Notes under the pieces: model-generated
What the model saw: only the letters and a program-made list of their open reading frames with translations
What the model was told of the DNA's origin: nothing
The model's database searches: none
NCBI RefSeq assembly: GCF_040712315.1
Contig: NC_134017.1
Span: forward strand, 53,163,636 to 53,227,635
Source of the DNA: Castanea sativa
Lineage: Eukaryota; Streptophyta; Magnoliopsida; Fagales; Fagaceae
Direction of reading: 5' to 3'
Length of the DNA: 64,000 nucleotides
Translations under genes and position numbers: made by a program
Shown: one piece after another, positions 21,394 through 34,900 of the stretch
Numbering within the stretch: position 1 is the first letter of the stretch
Layout of the letters: each line of letters starts with the position of its first letter

Positions 21394-22322
21394 CCTTTAC
21401 GGATCGCGTCTCTTGCACTAAGGATCCTCTTCCAAGCATAGGACCCAACCCTTGAGTCTTCCGCCTCCAAAATCGAGCACTCTAGGAAGAATTTAGCTTT
21501 GAAAACTTGATAGCACAAGGAATCCGGGTTATTGATCATCCTCCATACTTGCTTAGCTAATAGAGCTTCATTGAACTTCTCAATTTCTTCGAAGCCCATT
21601 CCCCCAACTTCTTTGGCTTCACATAATCTCTCCCACTTCACCCAATGCACTTTTCTACTATCACCGATATAACCCCACCAAAACTTACGGATTAAGACTT
21701 CCAATTCTTTTATAAGACCCCTTGGGAGCTTGAAACAATTCATCGTGTATGTCAGAATTGCTTGAATGACTGATTTGATAAGAACTTCCCTCCTGGCTTG
21801 GAATAAAAGCTTTTCCTTTCATCCTTGAAGTTTTTTCCACACCCTTTCCTTCAGGTATACGAAGCTTTGCCTCTTTACTAGGCCTACAAGTGCAGGCAAT
21901 CCTATATATTTTTCAAATTGTCTAATAGATGGGACACCTAGAACTTGTTGGATTCACACCTGAGTATCATGAAGAGTATTTGAGCTGAAAAAAATGTTTG
22001 TCTTGTCCCGATTAATTTTCTGCCTTGAACCTCTCTCATAAATAGCTAGGATATCAAGGATTTTTTGGCATTCTTCCTCCTTTGTTCGACAAAATAGCAC
22101 ACTATCATCTGCAAAAAATAGATGTGATACCCTTGGGCCATTTCTACAAATTGACACCCCTTGGATGAGCCCCTCAAATTTAGCTTTGTGAATCAAGCTT
22201 TATAGCCCCATAGCACACATTAGGAAAATGTATGCAGATAGTGGGTCACCTTGTCTCAGTCCTAGACTCGGTTTGATGTTTCCTACAGGTTGGCCATTAA
22301 GAAGAACAGAATAGGAGACAAA
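21394..22322 (-). pseudogene. LINE-C reverse transcriptase, C-terminal part
   Basis: Two main open pieces remain. At 21954-22196 there is HLFFADDSVLFCRTKEEEC with the catalytic FADD. At 21400-21743 there is KFWWGYIGDSRKVHWVKWE, GGMGFEEIEKFNEALLAKQ, then AWKRILSARDAIRKG, the thumb/connection of L1 ORF2. A stop lies after LMCAMGL (about 22200), and there is a further frame change between the pieces. Confidence 0.87.
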
Positions 22323-22375
22323 ACTTAAGCAAGACATAAAGTAATACAAATCAATTAATTTCAAACTCAATTACA

Positions 22376-22720
22376 TCTATATATATAATAACAGGTAAAA
22401 CTGAGAGAAAATCTAATTAAATTTCAAATTGGAATTCAATTAAAGTCTAATTTTGCGCCACGTGTCCCATCTAATCTAAGTTTTTAAATTTTTGTGCCAA
22501 GTAAATTTATTCAATGTAAAAATTGGATTTTAATTAGAGTTTAATTTTGTGACATGTGTCCTATCTAATCTAAATTTCTTAATTTTTGTACCAAATGAGT
22601 TAATTTAGTGTAAAAACGAGGAGTCCAATATAAGTAAACCATAAAAAATATAATTTTTGAATGATTTTATATTTATGAGCCTTTTTTTTTGTATAACTAA
22701 AAAAATTTCAAGTTTATAAG

Positions 22721-22772
<52 letters not shown>

Positions 22773-23552
22773 GTAAACCTGAGAGACAATCCAATTAAAT
22801 TTTAAATTGGAATTCAATTAGAGTCTAATTTTGCATCATGTGTTCCATCTAATCAAAATTTTTAAAATTTTGAACCAATTTAGTTAGTTTAGTGTAAAAA
22901 TTGGATTTCAATTAGATTTTAATTTTTATGGCACGTGTTCAATTTAATCGAAGTTTTTTAATTTTTGTGCAAAATGAGTTATTTTAAAGTAGAAAACAAG
23001 GAGTCCAATATAAATAAATTATAAAAAGAAACATAATCATATATCTAAACACTAAATATAAAATTAGGAAGAGAGAGTTTGAATGATTTTATATTTATGA
23101 GCCTTTTTTTATAACTAAAAACAATTCATTTGGCATAAAAATTATATATATATATATATATATATATTAATAGATAAAGTTTAGAGAAAATCCAATTAGA
23201 TTCTACAATTGAAGTCCAATTTTGCACCATGTGTCATAAATTATTTATTTTTAAAGAGAGTTTTAATTCTTAATTTTGGAATCAAATGTGAGACCATATT
23301 ATAAATATCCATTCAAGTGAGTTATTTTGTACAAAAACCAAAGAGTATAGAATTAATGAACACAAAAATAATTTTAAAATGGAGAATTTATATTTTCTAC
23401 CTAATAACATTCTTACAAGACTTTTTGAAGAGTTAAAAAAATAAGAATGATTATCAATAATATTTAAATTATATACATAGGATTATTATACTATACATCT
23501 TAATGTATATCTTTTAAATATATCCATGCATATGCATGGGGTTACAAACTAG
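22376..23552 (+). mobile_element. Helitron family B with repeated 5' termini
   Basis: It starts A|TC at 22376 (TCTATATATATAATAACAGG) and ends CTAG|T at 23549-23552, preceded by the palindrome ATGCATATGCAT and GGGGTTACAAA. The 5' subterminal block (GAGAGAAAATCTAATTAAAT, then GGAATTCAATTA and GCCACGTGTCCC) recurs near 22770 and 23165, so three stacked 5' ends share one 3' end. A long AT run lies at 22724-22766. No protein is encoded. The same 3' terminus occurs at 8806 and, reversed, at 58138. Confidence 0.78.
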
Positions 23553-24179
23553 TTAAATAATCATGTATGAGACTTGTTTGAAATGTCACATGGTTGTAGG
23601 CCAATTAGTTGCAAATGGGTTTCAAAACCAAACAAGATTCTAGAGGTATAAGGTTATACTTGTTGCTAAAGTATTTAGCCAAAGATAGGGAGGTCTAGGG
23701 CTGCTCTTTTGCTAAAGATATCATCAATATGAGCACATTAATTCAATGCAACGTAATGGCATTGACAATACAATCAATTGCTTTTGATGATTCTACATGA
23801 CTGACGCACAAATTCTGTGTCATTACAAGACATTTGATTAAAAAAAAAAAAACCATTATTTATGGTCACTCTTTGATGAAGTTTTCATTCTATTTCTAAC
23901 AAACAAAATACTCAAGCTAAAAGCTGAATTTCACAGTTCTCATATAAACAATTAAAAGTCATTTGTGACACCTCTACTTGTAGTCTCTGATCAAGCCTTC
24001 CCAACAAGACTCGAATTCTTATTCCATATCACAACTATGCAAAATCTTATTGAACTGGCTCTCTAGTTCAACATTTTCATAATAACTTGCTAAATGTTGT
24101 GCTACATTTTTTACTAGGTGTCATTTGCAAAGGCAATGACATGTCTCATGAATCCCTATCCAACAAATTAGACTACACA
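23553..24179. other. Intergenic DNA, no gene seen
   Basis: The sequence is AT-rich, with no recognisable coding or repeat signature. Confidence 0.5.
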
Positions 24180-26295
24180 TCAATATATATATAAAAGCAG
24201 AGACCTCATGCAAGAGTGCATGAGGTTCTGCCATGTGGCGCTCTATATGAGTTCTTTGCATTCCTCTTTATTATGAAATGATGTTTTCCAACTTCAAAAA
24301 TTAAAACAATGCAGCTTTTATGTTTAGCACTTATTGCTTCATCAAAAATCAATTCACTTCTTCCTCTCTCCTAATTCTTCACTTCTTTCCATAAAAAAAA
24401 GACTATTCACTTCTTCTGGACAAAAAAAAAAAAACTTTCACTTTCCCGTTCAAATTTAAATGCACACTATGGATAAGCACCTGGCAAAGTGAGACCAAGC
24501 TTTGCACTATTACACCTTTACAATAATATTATACTTTCCAAGTAATTTCTGTTGAGATCAAACCCATCTTAAATTTTTTAAATTTCATTCATTCTCTTTC
24601 TTAACTCTTCAGTTCTTTCTACGTCTCTTAAGTCTTAACTCTTCACTTCTTCTAGCAAAAACACAAACAAAAAACTCTTTCACTTCCCCTTTCATTTAAA
24701 TGCACACTATTGTACCTATTTCTTTTGAAAATTATATATTGATGGATCAATGATTCCTCTTTGAGTTCATGGACAAAAGCTCCTTTCTTAGTGTCTATAA
24801 ATAAATACATATTGCCAACTCTCTCTCTCTCTCTTTGTTTCTTTCTTTCAATTTTTTTTTCAAAATTTTATTTGGGATACTAAGTTTGCGGTTTGCAATG
24901 TTTAAGGGAAGATAGACTCGGGTAGATTGAAGCTTCAACTTTACCATGTTTTGGCCGGGGACTAAAGTCACTAAACACAAGGAGAAAATGCCACCAGCCC
25001 CTAATTTATCAAACCCTTCGTCAGTATCTAAGACGTACAAAATACTAATACTCAATTTGTTCATTCTTTGTTGTTGTTTGGTAATGGGTTTTTGATTATC
25101 GAACTAGATGGTGGTTTGTTTCTTTTCATTCGAACTGTTTACTGGTTGAGATTTTTACTGAGCCACACTGTTTTTGTAATTTATGATTTGGCTTTTGGTG
25201 AGTGATTTAAATATATTACATGAGGATGTGATTAAGAAAATTAGTTGAATTGGGTAATATTTAGACCCGAAGGCAAAGACAGGTTGAGTAACTAATTTGG
25301 TTTTGTTGGGCAGGTAGAAAGATCAATGAGGAAGAAGCTTAATCAATAAATCAAGCTCCTCCAAGCCACATGTAGTCGGAGCACAAATACATGTATCTCT
25401 ATGGATTGGGTCACATTCAAAGCGCCAATGGAGGCAAAACTTTTGTGGGATTCAAAGTGCAAAGAGCCCAAGAGTAATCATATATTTTATTTTGAATCCA
25501 TAGTATTTGATAAAATGCTTGACAGAAAATTTATAATTTTTATTTAGTTGTATGATGTAGCAGCCTATATAATTGACATAAGTGAAACAAATTAAATTAG
25601 CTACGGGTAAGAAAGAAGTTATTATTTTTAGGTGAATAATTTTCTTTTACCTATTGAGGGGTTAAGTATTATTTGGTAGCAAATTTTTAAAATAATCACC
25701 ACAATCTACACATATTCTATGTCCTACTAAATGATAGAAACTCAATTGTTAAAAATAAGAACAAAGAAAGAAACAATAGAACCGCAAAGGTACAAATTAA
25801 GAACTAAGTGGGCAGAAAAAAATTATGTGGTGTCTCCATTATTTGAAGGTTAGCCTAGAATCTATATAAACTCAAAATGGTATTAAAAAATTGTTAAATA
25901 TATTATACTGGTACACCTCTGTTAAAAAATTGTTTTATTTATTTATTTATTTTTTATAGAAGATAGAATTTCTATTCTAACCCAATCTAAGTGTATATGT
26001 GTGTGAAGGTCCCTCATAGAGACTTGAATCGCGACCCTTGCCTCCCACACCCCATAAGTACTTATACTTGTGGAGTGAGCATCGCATCAAGGGTGTGCGG
26101 TGGTTAAAAAATTGTTAAATATGTTGAATCATGTCTACCTCAACCATCATTGAAACTACTTGCTTTATTTATTTATTGGTCAAGTATCATGTACGACTGT
26201 CTGCAAGAACCTTGACAATATCAAAGAGCATTCGTTGCTTTGCCTAGACATGAATCACTATGCAAACTTAGCACTGCTATAGTTAAAATATTATT

Positions 26296-26524
26296 GAAGA
26301 TGCTTTTTAGGGTCAATGCCTTAGTTAGACATTTCGTATGACAAGGGACAGGTTCAAGGAGTTTGATATGCATAATGTATGCTTGCAATTAATTGGTTTA
26401 TGATCAACTGAAGATGCTTCATAGGGTCAACGCCTTAGTTAGACATTTCGTATGACAAGGGATAGGTTCAAGGAGTTTGATATGCATAATGTATGCTTGC
26501 AATTAATTGATTTACGATCAACTG
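26296..26524. repeat. 114-bp tandem duplication inside the Helitron
   Basis: Two units (GAAGATGCTT...AGGGTCAA...GATCAACT) start at 26296 and 26410 and are nearly identical. They overlap the start of the Rep/helicase-like fragment, so part of the coding relic is doubled. Confidence 0.85.
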
Positions 26525-26610
26525 ATAGTAGACAACAAAATATGCCTACATGCTCTGACATTTCTACTATAATTGTTGGTGATTTTAGCAATGAAAATAT
26601 CCACTATTTA
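26440..26610 (+). pseudogene. Helitron Rep/helicase polyprotein fragment
   Basis: The short plus-strand frame reads MTRDRFKEFDMHNVCLQLID, then LRSTDSRQQNMPTCSDISTI and VGDFSNENI. The RSTD-R-(Y)N-PT-S-(I/V)-IVGDF pattern resembles the segment before the helicase-like domain of plant Helitron proteins. Only about 55 residues remain. The assignment is from memory of the family pattern and needs a profile search. Confidence 0.5.
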
Positions 26611-26697
26611 TATTATAATATATGTACAAAAATTTCAAAAACCATTTTACATAAAAGCTTACAGCATTATCCGCGCAACGCGCGGGCAACCTTCTAG

Positions 26698-27373
26698 TTT
26701 ATTCAGAAATGAAGCCTGCCATCCTCATCCAACAGCTTTAACATATAAATTGGAACTAACAGAACCTCATAACAAAGAGGGAGAAGGGTGTTAGGAGAAT
26801 GACAATAAATTCACTATAATTTCTAGTACTTATTGCCAAAGTCATTTATGTTCTGAGTAGATATACTCGAACATCAGTTCATTATGTTCTACATTGAATA
26901 ATGTTGTATTACAATGGAAGTATGAAAGAAGAGGCACATTAGCCTTGTGTGGGAGAGAAGGTATACATTAAACTTCGATCTAAAACAATGTGATAATATT
27001 TAATATACATTGATTGCTTTCATGATAAAATGAAAAATGTATCCAATGCAACAAGAAGTTGGGTGAAGGTCAAAGGAATATCAAATCCACCAATGCTGCT
27101 GGAGCCTTCATCAAAATAATAAAAAACTCTATTTAATCTCTCATGCTGTACATCAGATTGTTAGCCAGGCCTCCCACTTAACAACATCTATAAATCAAGC
27201 ATTCCAATCTCAGCTTGAACTTTATATAGATACACCGTACAATACCCATTAATTGTGTTCCAATCTCAGCTACACTTTATATAGAAAAAATCTGATAATG
27301 TTCCACCAGGCAAGCTTGTGTGGAGAAGGCTGTTTTTGCCAAAAGAGAAGTGAATCATCATCAGCAAACAAGC
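26698..27373. other. SS4 3' flank and 3' UTR
   Basis: This lies between the Helitron end and the SS4 stop codon. The part next to the stop is transcribed 3' UTR by position, but no clear AATAAA-type signal on the minus strand could be fixed. A short local duplication is visible (CCAATCTCAGCT...CTTTATATAGA at about 27205 and 27260). Confidence 0.5.
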
Positions 27374-28491
27374 TTAAGGCTGGTTTGTGGCCCTTGCTCT
27401 GGCCACAGACTTTGCGTAAAGTTCCTCATAGTGTGCTGCTGATGAATCCCAACTAAAATCTATATTCATGTCATTCTGAACAAGCTGCTGCCATTTCTCA
27501 GGGTTATTCTTGTAGAGGTTAAATGCACGTTCCAAAGCATTGTTTACACTCTGTCAAAATAAAGATGCATCAGAACAGTCCATCCACACCAGAGGAGGGA
27601 GGACAAAATAGAAGTCTCTACATATGATGCTAAGATTCGTAGCTGACTGCAATAGCCTAAGGCACTAACAGACTAGAGCAGCAAATTGCCTGCTTAAAGT
27701 CTCAAACATGGATGCTAAATAAAAATTAATGAACACAAATACAGACAAAGAAGTACTCAACTACAAGCCAGTATTCCACTGATTTACCTGTTCATCAGGA
27801 TTTAAAAAGGTAAATCCGTTCCGGAACTGGAGAGGTATAGTATCATCATCAATGTCGAAAACGCTACACAAGAAAAAAAAATGTTCAAATAAGATTTTTC
27901 TGAAAGGAATAAACTTGAATCACAATATGGGGACGCTATATGGGAGGCTTAACCCACCTGTCATTCAGACCACCAGTTTTTCTTGCAATTGGTACAGAGC
28001 CATATCTCATGGCTATCAACTAGAGAAAATATACAAGGAGTTAACACAGAAAATAAAGCTAAAAAAACATGATAGGATTTTGATTCAACACTAGTACATT
28101 GAAATAAGGTGTTTAGCTAGAGGCATATATGCCACAGATGAGGATAGAGAACATAGCTAAAGTAACATCATCCATTGATTTCAGGAGTCATCTTTTCCAC
28201 ATCTCAGTTTTTAAATGAGAAGTGTAGGGGCTGTGTGGCTTCTTTAAGTCTCTCTCCATTAAGTGCAATTTGATAGAGAGAAATGTGCTCAGGCTGTTTT
28301 CTGTTCAAGTAGCCTTACTCAAGAATAAGTGCAGACTTTACCTGTGTAAGGCCACATGGCTCAAAGATGGACGGGATGATGAGCATGTCAGATGCTGCGT
28401 ATATGGAATGGGAAAGAGATTCGTCATACTTCAATATTAATCGAATGTCATCATGATTCTGAAACTGGTGTGCGATACCCTCAAATTCCCT
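27374..28491 (-). CDS. SS4: SS4 exons 13-16: C-terminal catalytic domain and stop
   Basis: Exon 13 (28342-28491) encodes [20 protein letters not shown] to IFEPCGLTQ, including the conserved EPCGLTQ. Exon 14 (27958-28019) has ARKTGGLND. Exon 15 (27788-27863) has [18 protein letters not shown]. Exon 16 (27374-27550) runs from [13 protein letters not shown] to the TAA at 27374-27376. Exon 13 is separated from exon 12 by the 11.5-kb intron 12. Confidence 0.95.
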
Positions 28492-28916
28492 CTACAAGAT
28501 AAAAAATTGCAATAAACATAGAGCGAAAACACAAATCACTCAGCATAAATCTAAATGGCTAAGTTGGCAAACAGAACTTTCATAAAAAAAGGTTTGCAAA
28601 CAAAACAGAGAAATGAGACGGAAGTCTTTGCCTTCTAATAATAGAAATCATTAGCATAAGCGCATATAGTCACCATATGGAAGAAGCAGCAAGTGAACTT
28701 CAAATATTAAGATATTCATTACCAAATGCAATTAATATGAACATGGAAACTGAACCATTGGCTTTTCTTTTTAAATCAGATATATTAAATTGACACATTC
28801 ATTACCGCATGTAAATGATCTTGACATGTCAACTAACCGATGACTTTTAAGTTTGGAAAAATTAAATATATAAAAATTTAAATGGACATTCAATTTTTGT
28901 GCTCTGTTAAGGGATG

Positions 28917-28947
<31 letters not shown>

Positions 28948-31900
28948 CTGTTATGGTGAGTTTAAAATTCCAAAAAGGATATGTATTTGACAATCATTAT
29001 ATGCACTTTTTTCCTTTTATGGCTAAGTTTCAAATGCATTTTTTTTTATAAGTAATAAAGATTTATATTCAAAAACACTACCTTATGCAAAAAAACATAA
29101 AGCAAAGAGAAAATTACAAAGAGAAAAGAAATACAAGAGAGGAAAAGAGAAGAAAAGAAACTAATTACAAAGAAGAGAGCTAAGGAACATGGGGAGAGAA
29201 TCACTAGAGGTGAGTCCCCAAGCCCTAGACCAATCAAACAGAGAGCCATTGAAAGAAGCTAATAACTGGTCATCCGAACTTTCCATATCCTCGAACGTCC
29301 TCCTATTTCACAACCTCCAAAGACTCCACATTAGGCACAACGGAGCTAGATTCCAAATGCTATACGAATGCTTTCCAAGCCAATTACGCCAGCCAAAAAG
29401 CATATCCGCAACTGATCTTGGCAAGACCCAAGAAATCCCAAACAATCTAAAGACCAAACTCCACAACCGATAAGCCTTACCACAATGAAGTAGCAAATGA
29501 TCTACCGTCTCCCCATTACAACAGCACATAATGCACCAGTCAACAAAATTCATCCCTCTACACATCAAATTGTCACCTGTAAGGATCTTATCCTATACAA
29601 CAGTCCACACAAAAAAGGAGACACGCCGAGGAACCTTAACCTTCTAGACTCTTTTCCAAGGAAAAATTATGGGTAAGGGACTTCGTAACTTATTATAGAA
29701 TGAACGGACATCAAAAACCCCATTTTTAGTCAACTTCCATCGCAAACGATCTCCATTCTCATTGGGAGGTAAATTTGAAGCCAAAGTACAGAGAAATTCC
29801 TCCACTCCACTCATTTCCCAATCATTTGGTCTCCAAATAAACCAAACACCCCAGCTTCTCTGTTCCTCTATCCCCAACAGATCAAGAGAAGAGGTCACCG
29901 ATGCCTTTTTATTGGAGGCAATCCCATACACACTCAGAAAAATCAAATGAAGTGGAGAATCCCCACACCATTGATCAGTCCAAAGCTTAACTCTATCTCC
30001 CGCCCCTACCTCAAACCGAATATTTTTGCTAAAATCCTCCCAACCCATACGTATACTTCTCCACAAACCGCACACATGAACCCCTCTATCTAGCTTGGAG
30101 GTCCATCCCCCCCATTCTACCCCAAACTTTAGAGCTACAACCCTTCTCCAAAGCTTTGTCTCCTCAATCCCAAACCGCCATAACCACTTCCCTATTAGGG
30201 CTTTATTAAAAGTAGTTAATTTCCTTACTCTAACCCACCATTTTCCAAAGGTGCACACACCTTGTTCCATCCCACCAAATGTGTCTTCGAATCCCCCCAC
30301 AAAAAATCCATTTGCATCCTCTCAATTTTATTAGCTATATGTGTGGGGATGGTAAAAAGAGATAGAAAATAAGTAGGAAGACTTGCTAATGTACATTTAA
30401 GCAACGTCAGTCTTCCACCTTTTGACAAATACATCTTCTTCCATCCGGCCAACTTACGCTCAATTCTCTCCATGATAGGATTCCAAAATGGTAGGAGACT
30501 TGTGAGACGCCCCCAATGGCATACCAAGATAGGTCATTGGCAAAGACCCAATCCGGCAGCCCAAGATTTCTGCCAAGACATGGACATTAGGAACCTCGCC
30601 AATGGGAACCATCTCACTCTTTAACGCATTAACCTTCAAACCTGTCACTGCCTGGAAACAAAGAAGAAGCATTCGGACATGTAGAATCTGTTCCTCATCT
30701 GCATCGCAAAACAGAATCGTGTCATCCGCAAACAAGAGATGCGAGACGCATACCGCTCCACCCTGTCTACCATTAGCCCTAAAACCTCGGATCAAACCAG
30801 CCCCTTCAACTCTTTTCATCATCCTACTAAAGACCTCCATCAGTACCAGAAAACAGCATGGGAGATAGCGGGTCCCTTTGTCTCAATCCCCTCGAGCTCC
30901 CAAAAAAATCAGCTAGAGACCCATTAAAAAAAACAGAAAATTGGACTGTAGATATGCAAGTGCGGATCCACCTACACCACCTCTCCCCGAATCCCATTCT
31001 CTTCAAAAAATCTAGAAGAGCCTCCTAATTCACATGATCGTAGGCTTTCTCAATATCTAATTTACAAATAATCCCTGGAATCTTACTCTTCACCCTACTA
31101 TCAACACACTCATTAGCAATAAAAACTGAATCAAGTATCTGTTTACCACCCACAAAGCTGTTCTGAGACTCAGATATCAGTTGATCCAAAACCTCTTTCA
31201 GGCGGTTAGCCAACACCTTAGCCAAAATCTTATAAACACTCCCGACCAAACTAATAGGTCTAAAGTCTCGAATATCGAAAGCATCATTCTTCTTTGGGAT
31301 TAAGGCAATGAAAGTCGCATTAAGAGATTTTTCAAACTTACTGTGTTGATAAAACTCTTCAAACACAGCTAAGACATCTCTTTCCTCAACTCCCCAACAG
31401 TGGTGGTAGAAGGCCATAGAGAAACCATCAGGGCCTGCAGCTTTATCTCCTTCCAATTCTTTGACAACTCTAAGAACCTCTTCCTTTTCAAACCTCCGTT
31501 CAAGCCAGTCCCTCTCCAACCCCTCTATCTGATCAAATTCCAAGCCTTCCACAAAAGGCCTCCACTCCTCCGTCTCCTTGTACAAGTTTTTGTAAAACTG
31601 TACAGTTTGGTTTGCCATCTCAGATTCATCCTCATAAATAACCCCATTTACCTCCAACATACTAATATGATTATACCTTCTTCGAGAATTGGTCATCTTG
31701 TGGAAGAATTTGGTATTGTTATCTCCTTCCTTAATGCAAAGTATCCTCGATTTCTGTCTCCACGGAACTTCTTCCAAAGAGAGAAGGTTTTGTATTTGAG
31801 ATCTTAATACAACCCTCTCACCTATCTCCACTTCAAAAAGGCCATTCACCCCTTCCTTAGCATCCAATAATTTCAAAGCCTCCAACAGTTCTTTTTTTTG

Positions 31901-34900
31901 ACAGACTACATTTCCAAACTTATTACGATTCCACTGAATAATATCTTCTTTCAAAGCCTTTAGCTTCTTGGCAAGTACAAAACTAGGAGTACCTGAGAAG
32001 GAGTATCGATTCCACCAAGAATAACTTTATCTTTAAACCCATCCGTCTTTAACCACATGCTCTCGAACCTGAAAGGACTTTTCCCCCTTAAAATCCCTCC
32101 TGCCTCCATTAGTATGGAGAAATGGTCTAAAATAGGACGAGGTAAAACCCGCTGGATCACATCCGGATAATGATCCTCTTAGTCATGAGAAACCAAAGCC
32201 CTGTCTATCCTAGACATTGAGAGCAGATCTGAACCACTAGACCATGTGTAACTCCCTCCTTCCAACGGCAAATCTATCAAACTAAGCTCCTTAATGAACT
32301 TAGAAAAATTCTCCATAGCTGGGGTAAGGCGGGATCCCCCCAGCCGTTCACTTGGGAAGCGAACGATAATCCCATATATAACACCATGGAACTTCCCAAA
32401 GTTGCTGAATACCAATCAGCTCATCCCACATCTACCCCCTCACGTTATTATCATTCGGGCCATAAACCCCAGAACATGCCCAAATAAAACCATCCCCTAT
32501 ACCCTTCCATCGGACTGATACAGAATATTGACCTACCATTACCTCCAACTTTTCTAAAGCCCTCTTATCCCACATCATCAAAACCCCACCAGCTGTCTAA
32601 TCCGCATCCAAAGCTACCCAATCTACATAGGGACAACTCTACAAGCTGCAAATCAACTGTCTATCCATGCCCGTAAGCTTAGTTTCTTGAAGGCAAATTA
32701 CATCACAATTTCACTCCCGTAATAAATTTCTAACTACCAACCGTTTCCGAGGATCATTCAAACCTCGACCATTCCATGACACCATTTTCAACTTCATCGA
32801 AACTGAAAACTCCCTCCTACCTCAGAAACGCGGTCAAAGAAAACTATCTCCCATCATAATTAACCGAGGAAATCAAATTCCTCAGCTCCCTCTTCCCTTT
32901 ATCCTTAGAGACCGCTTTTCGATTGGCAGCATCTTTCCTATTCATCAGATTAGCAGCCTCAATCTCCATTTCAAGCTTTTGTAAAAGCAAAATACACATC
33001 TTCTCGTGTCGATCCAACGAAAGCCCCATCATCTTACTGAAACCGGGGAGTCTGTGTTTCACCCACTTAGATACATTTAATGTCTTATCAAACCCCATCA
33101 CCTCAATATTACCATTCAATTCAGCCGGCACAACTAACTCCAGAGGATTAATAGTCAACAAGGGGGAGAAACTATCCACACAACCCAAACCCTCATCTGC
33201 ACTAATTATTTCTACCTCAGTCAATGCCCATACCGACTGGTCCACCTGATGGGGGGTGTTTATCCCCTGCTTATCACTAGCACAATCAACCTGGCCACCT
33301 TCATCTCCACCCTGAACACCCACCTCCTCATTCCCAACTCTCGAAGGACTTGAATTGTAATTGGAAACCACACAACCTGTTAAAGCCCCGTCACCCCCTA
33401 TTTCTGCCTTACCCAGTGTGACCGAAGGTTCACCGGCGCAAGACCCATCAAAAATAAGACGCTCAACCTCCACCGAGGTCATCACAAGGCAACCTAGATT
33501 CTCGGTTAGAGGAAGAGACCTCGTATCCATCCTCGTGGTGTGGATTAGAGTTGTATCGGCCCTATCTAGTGTCGCCGGTGAGTCCGCGGTGCGAAACCCA
33601 TTGGAAAAGGTACACTAGGTCTTCACCGGTGACTCTACGGGATGATCCATCACCTCGGTTTGACTGCCGGCCTTCTCCAGCGGCACCAGTGGCTCCTCGG
33701 TGTGAAGACCACCAGCACTTGTGGTGTTGATCTCCCTCGTAAGCTCATCACGATGATCCAACAACCCAACTCGAGCAACCGAAGCTTCGTGAGGTCTCAC
33801 CGATGCTTGTGCTTCGTGGTTTGATAGGCTTGGGTCACTTAATAAAGAGTTTTCACTCATATCCAAATTGAATGGGCCAAAGGGCTTTGGATTAGAGAGA
33901 ACTTGAGGGCCCACTTGAGTGTTGCAATATTGTTTTGAGCCCACTACCACCTTATTATGGACCCGTGACCCACTAGAGGGATCCTTCACTATCTCCGTCT
34001 GACTCCTTGTGGCCCAAGTGGAATTCCCCAATTCCCTTTTATCAGACTTCCATGCACCACGCCTAAATTGGTCAGATCCCAGCACAGGATATTTTTGACC
34101 CCGTGACCCACGAGAGGGACCCACCACCTGCTCCCTTTGATTTCTTGTGACCCAATTAGAACTCCTCAATCCACCTTTATAAGGATGCCAGGCAACACTC
34201 CTTTTTCCTTCCCCATTCACTTCAACGGTCAAGCCTCCTTCATTCCAATAAGGATTCCTCAGTTCACACTCATTTCCATAAACAGCTTCATTCAACTTTG
34301 ATTTGAATTTCGATGAAAAGCTCCTTCTATATCCTACCGGATTTGTCTCTCCCAATTCAAATTCCACATTAGTGCTCCAAGAACCCATATCTCTTCCTCC
34401 TAGAGTCATCGGACCTGGTATGTTCACCGGCACCTGATGTCCACGCACCGCTTCGGCAAAAGATTTAAGAGGAAGAACCCCTGAGTTATCCTTGTGAAGC
34501 TGAGCTACAAATTTCAAATGACCAGAACCTCCATTCACATAGTTTTCAGGTTCAACATCTTCCTTAATTCTAACCCAAACACCCTCCAACCATTCTTTGT
34601 CCGACCTTCTGGAGAAATAATGGACCTTCTAGACCCGCCAACTTTAAATTCAAACAATAGAAGGAACAAGCCAAAAGAGTTAAGAGCACCGTTGGAGAGT
34701 GTAGGCTACATCACCTTCCTTGAACGTATAAAAATACTTCGGACTAACCCCTACGACAATCTGTTCTAAACTCCTTATCAGCCATTGTGCCGCGTTCTTG
34801 CCCATGAAGATCGACTTCATGAAGTACTTACTCCGCTCAAAAATCCTTAAGGAGAAATACCATCCCCCTTCCTCTACCACCAGTTGAAAAAGTTTGGATT

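Larger units (their letters stand above)
19289..22322 (-). mobile_element. L1-type LINE with RNase H, 5'-truncated (LINE-C), interrupted by a hAT element
   Basis: The poly(A) tail shows as a T run at about 19289-19309, and homology ends near 22322 inside RT ([23 protein letters not shown]). FADD is intact at about 22110. The zf-RVT and RNase H domains lie at 19357-20640. The element is split by an insertion at 20645-21393; across it, DAIRKG joins MVWRIGNG in frame. It differs in sequence from LINE-B, so the two are separate families or old copies. Confidence 0.9.
24180..26697 (+). mobile_element. Helitron family A with hairpin and CTAG end
   Basis: It starts A|TC (24180) with TCAATATATATATAAAAGCA and the family motif GCAGAGACCTCATG. 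It ends CTAG|T at 26694-26697. About 11 bases before the end there is a strong GC hairpin, CCGCGCAACGCGCGG, in otherwise AT-rich DNA. These are the defining structural marks of a Helitron. Length is 2518 bp. It carries a short fragment of the Helitron replication protein near its 3' end but no complete Rep/helicase, so it would depend on another copy. Confidence 0.88.
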
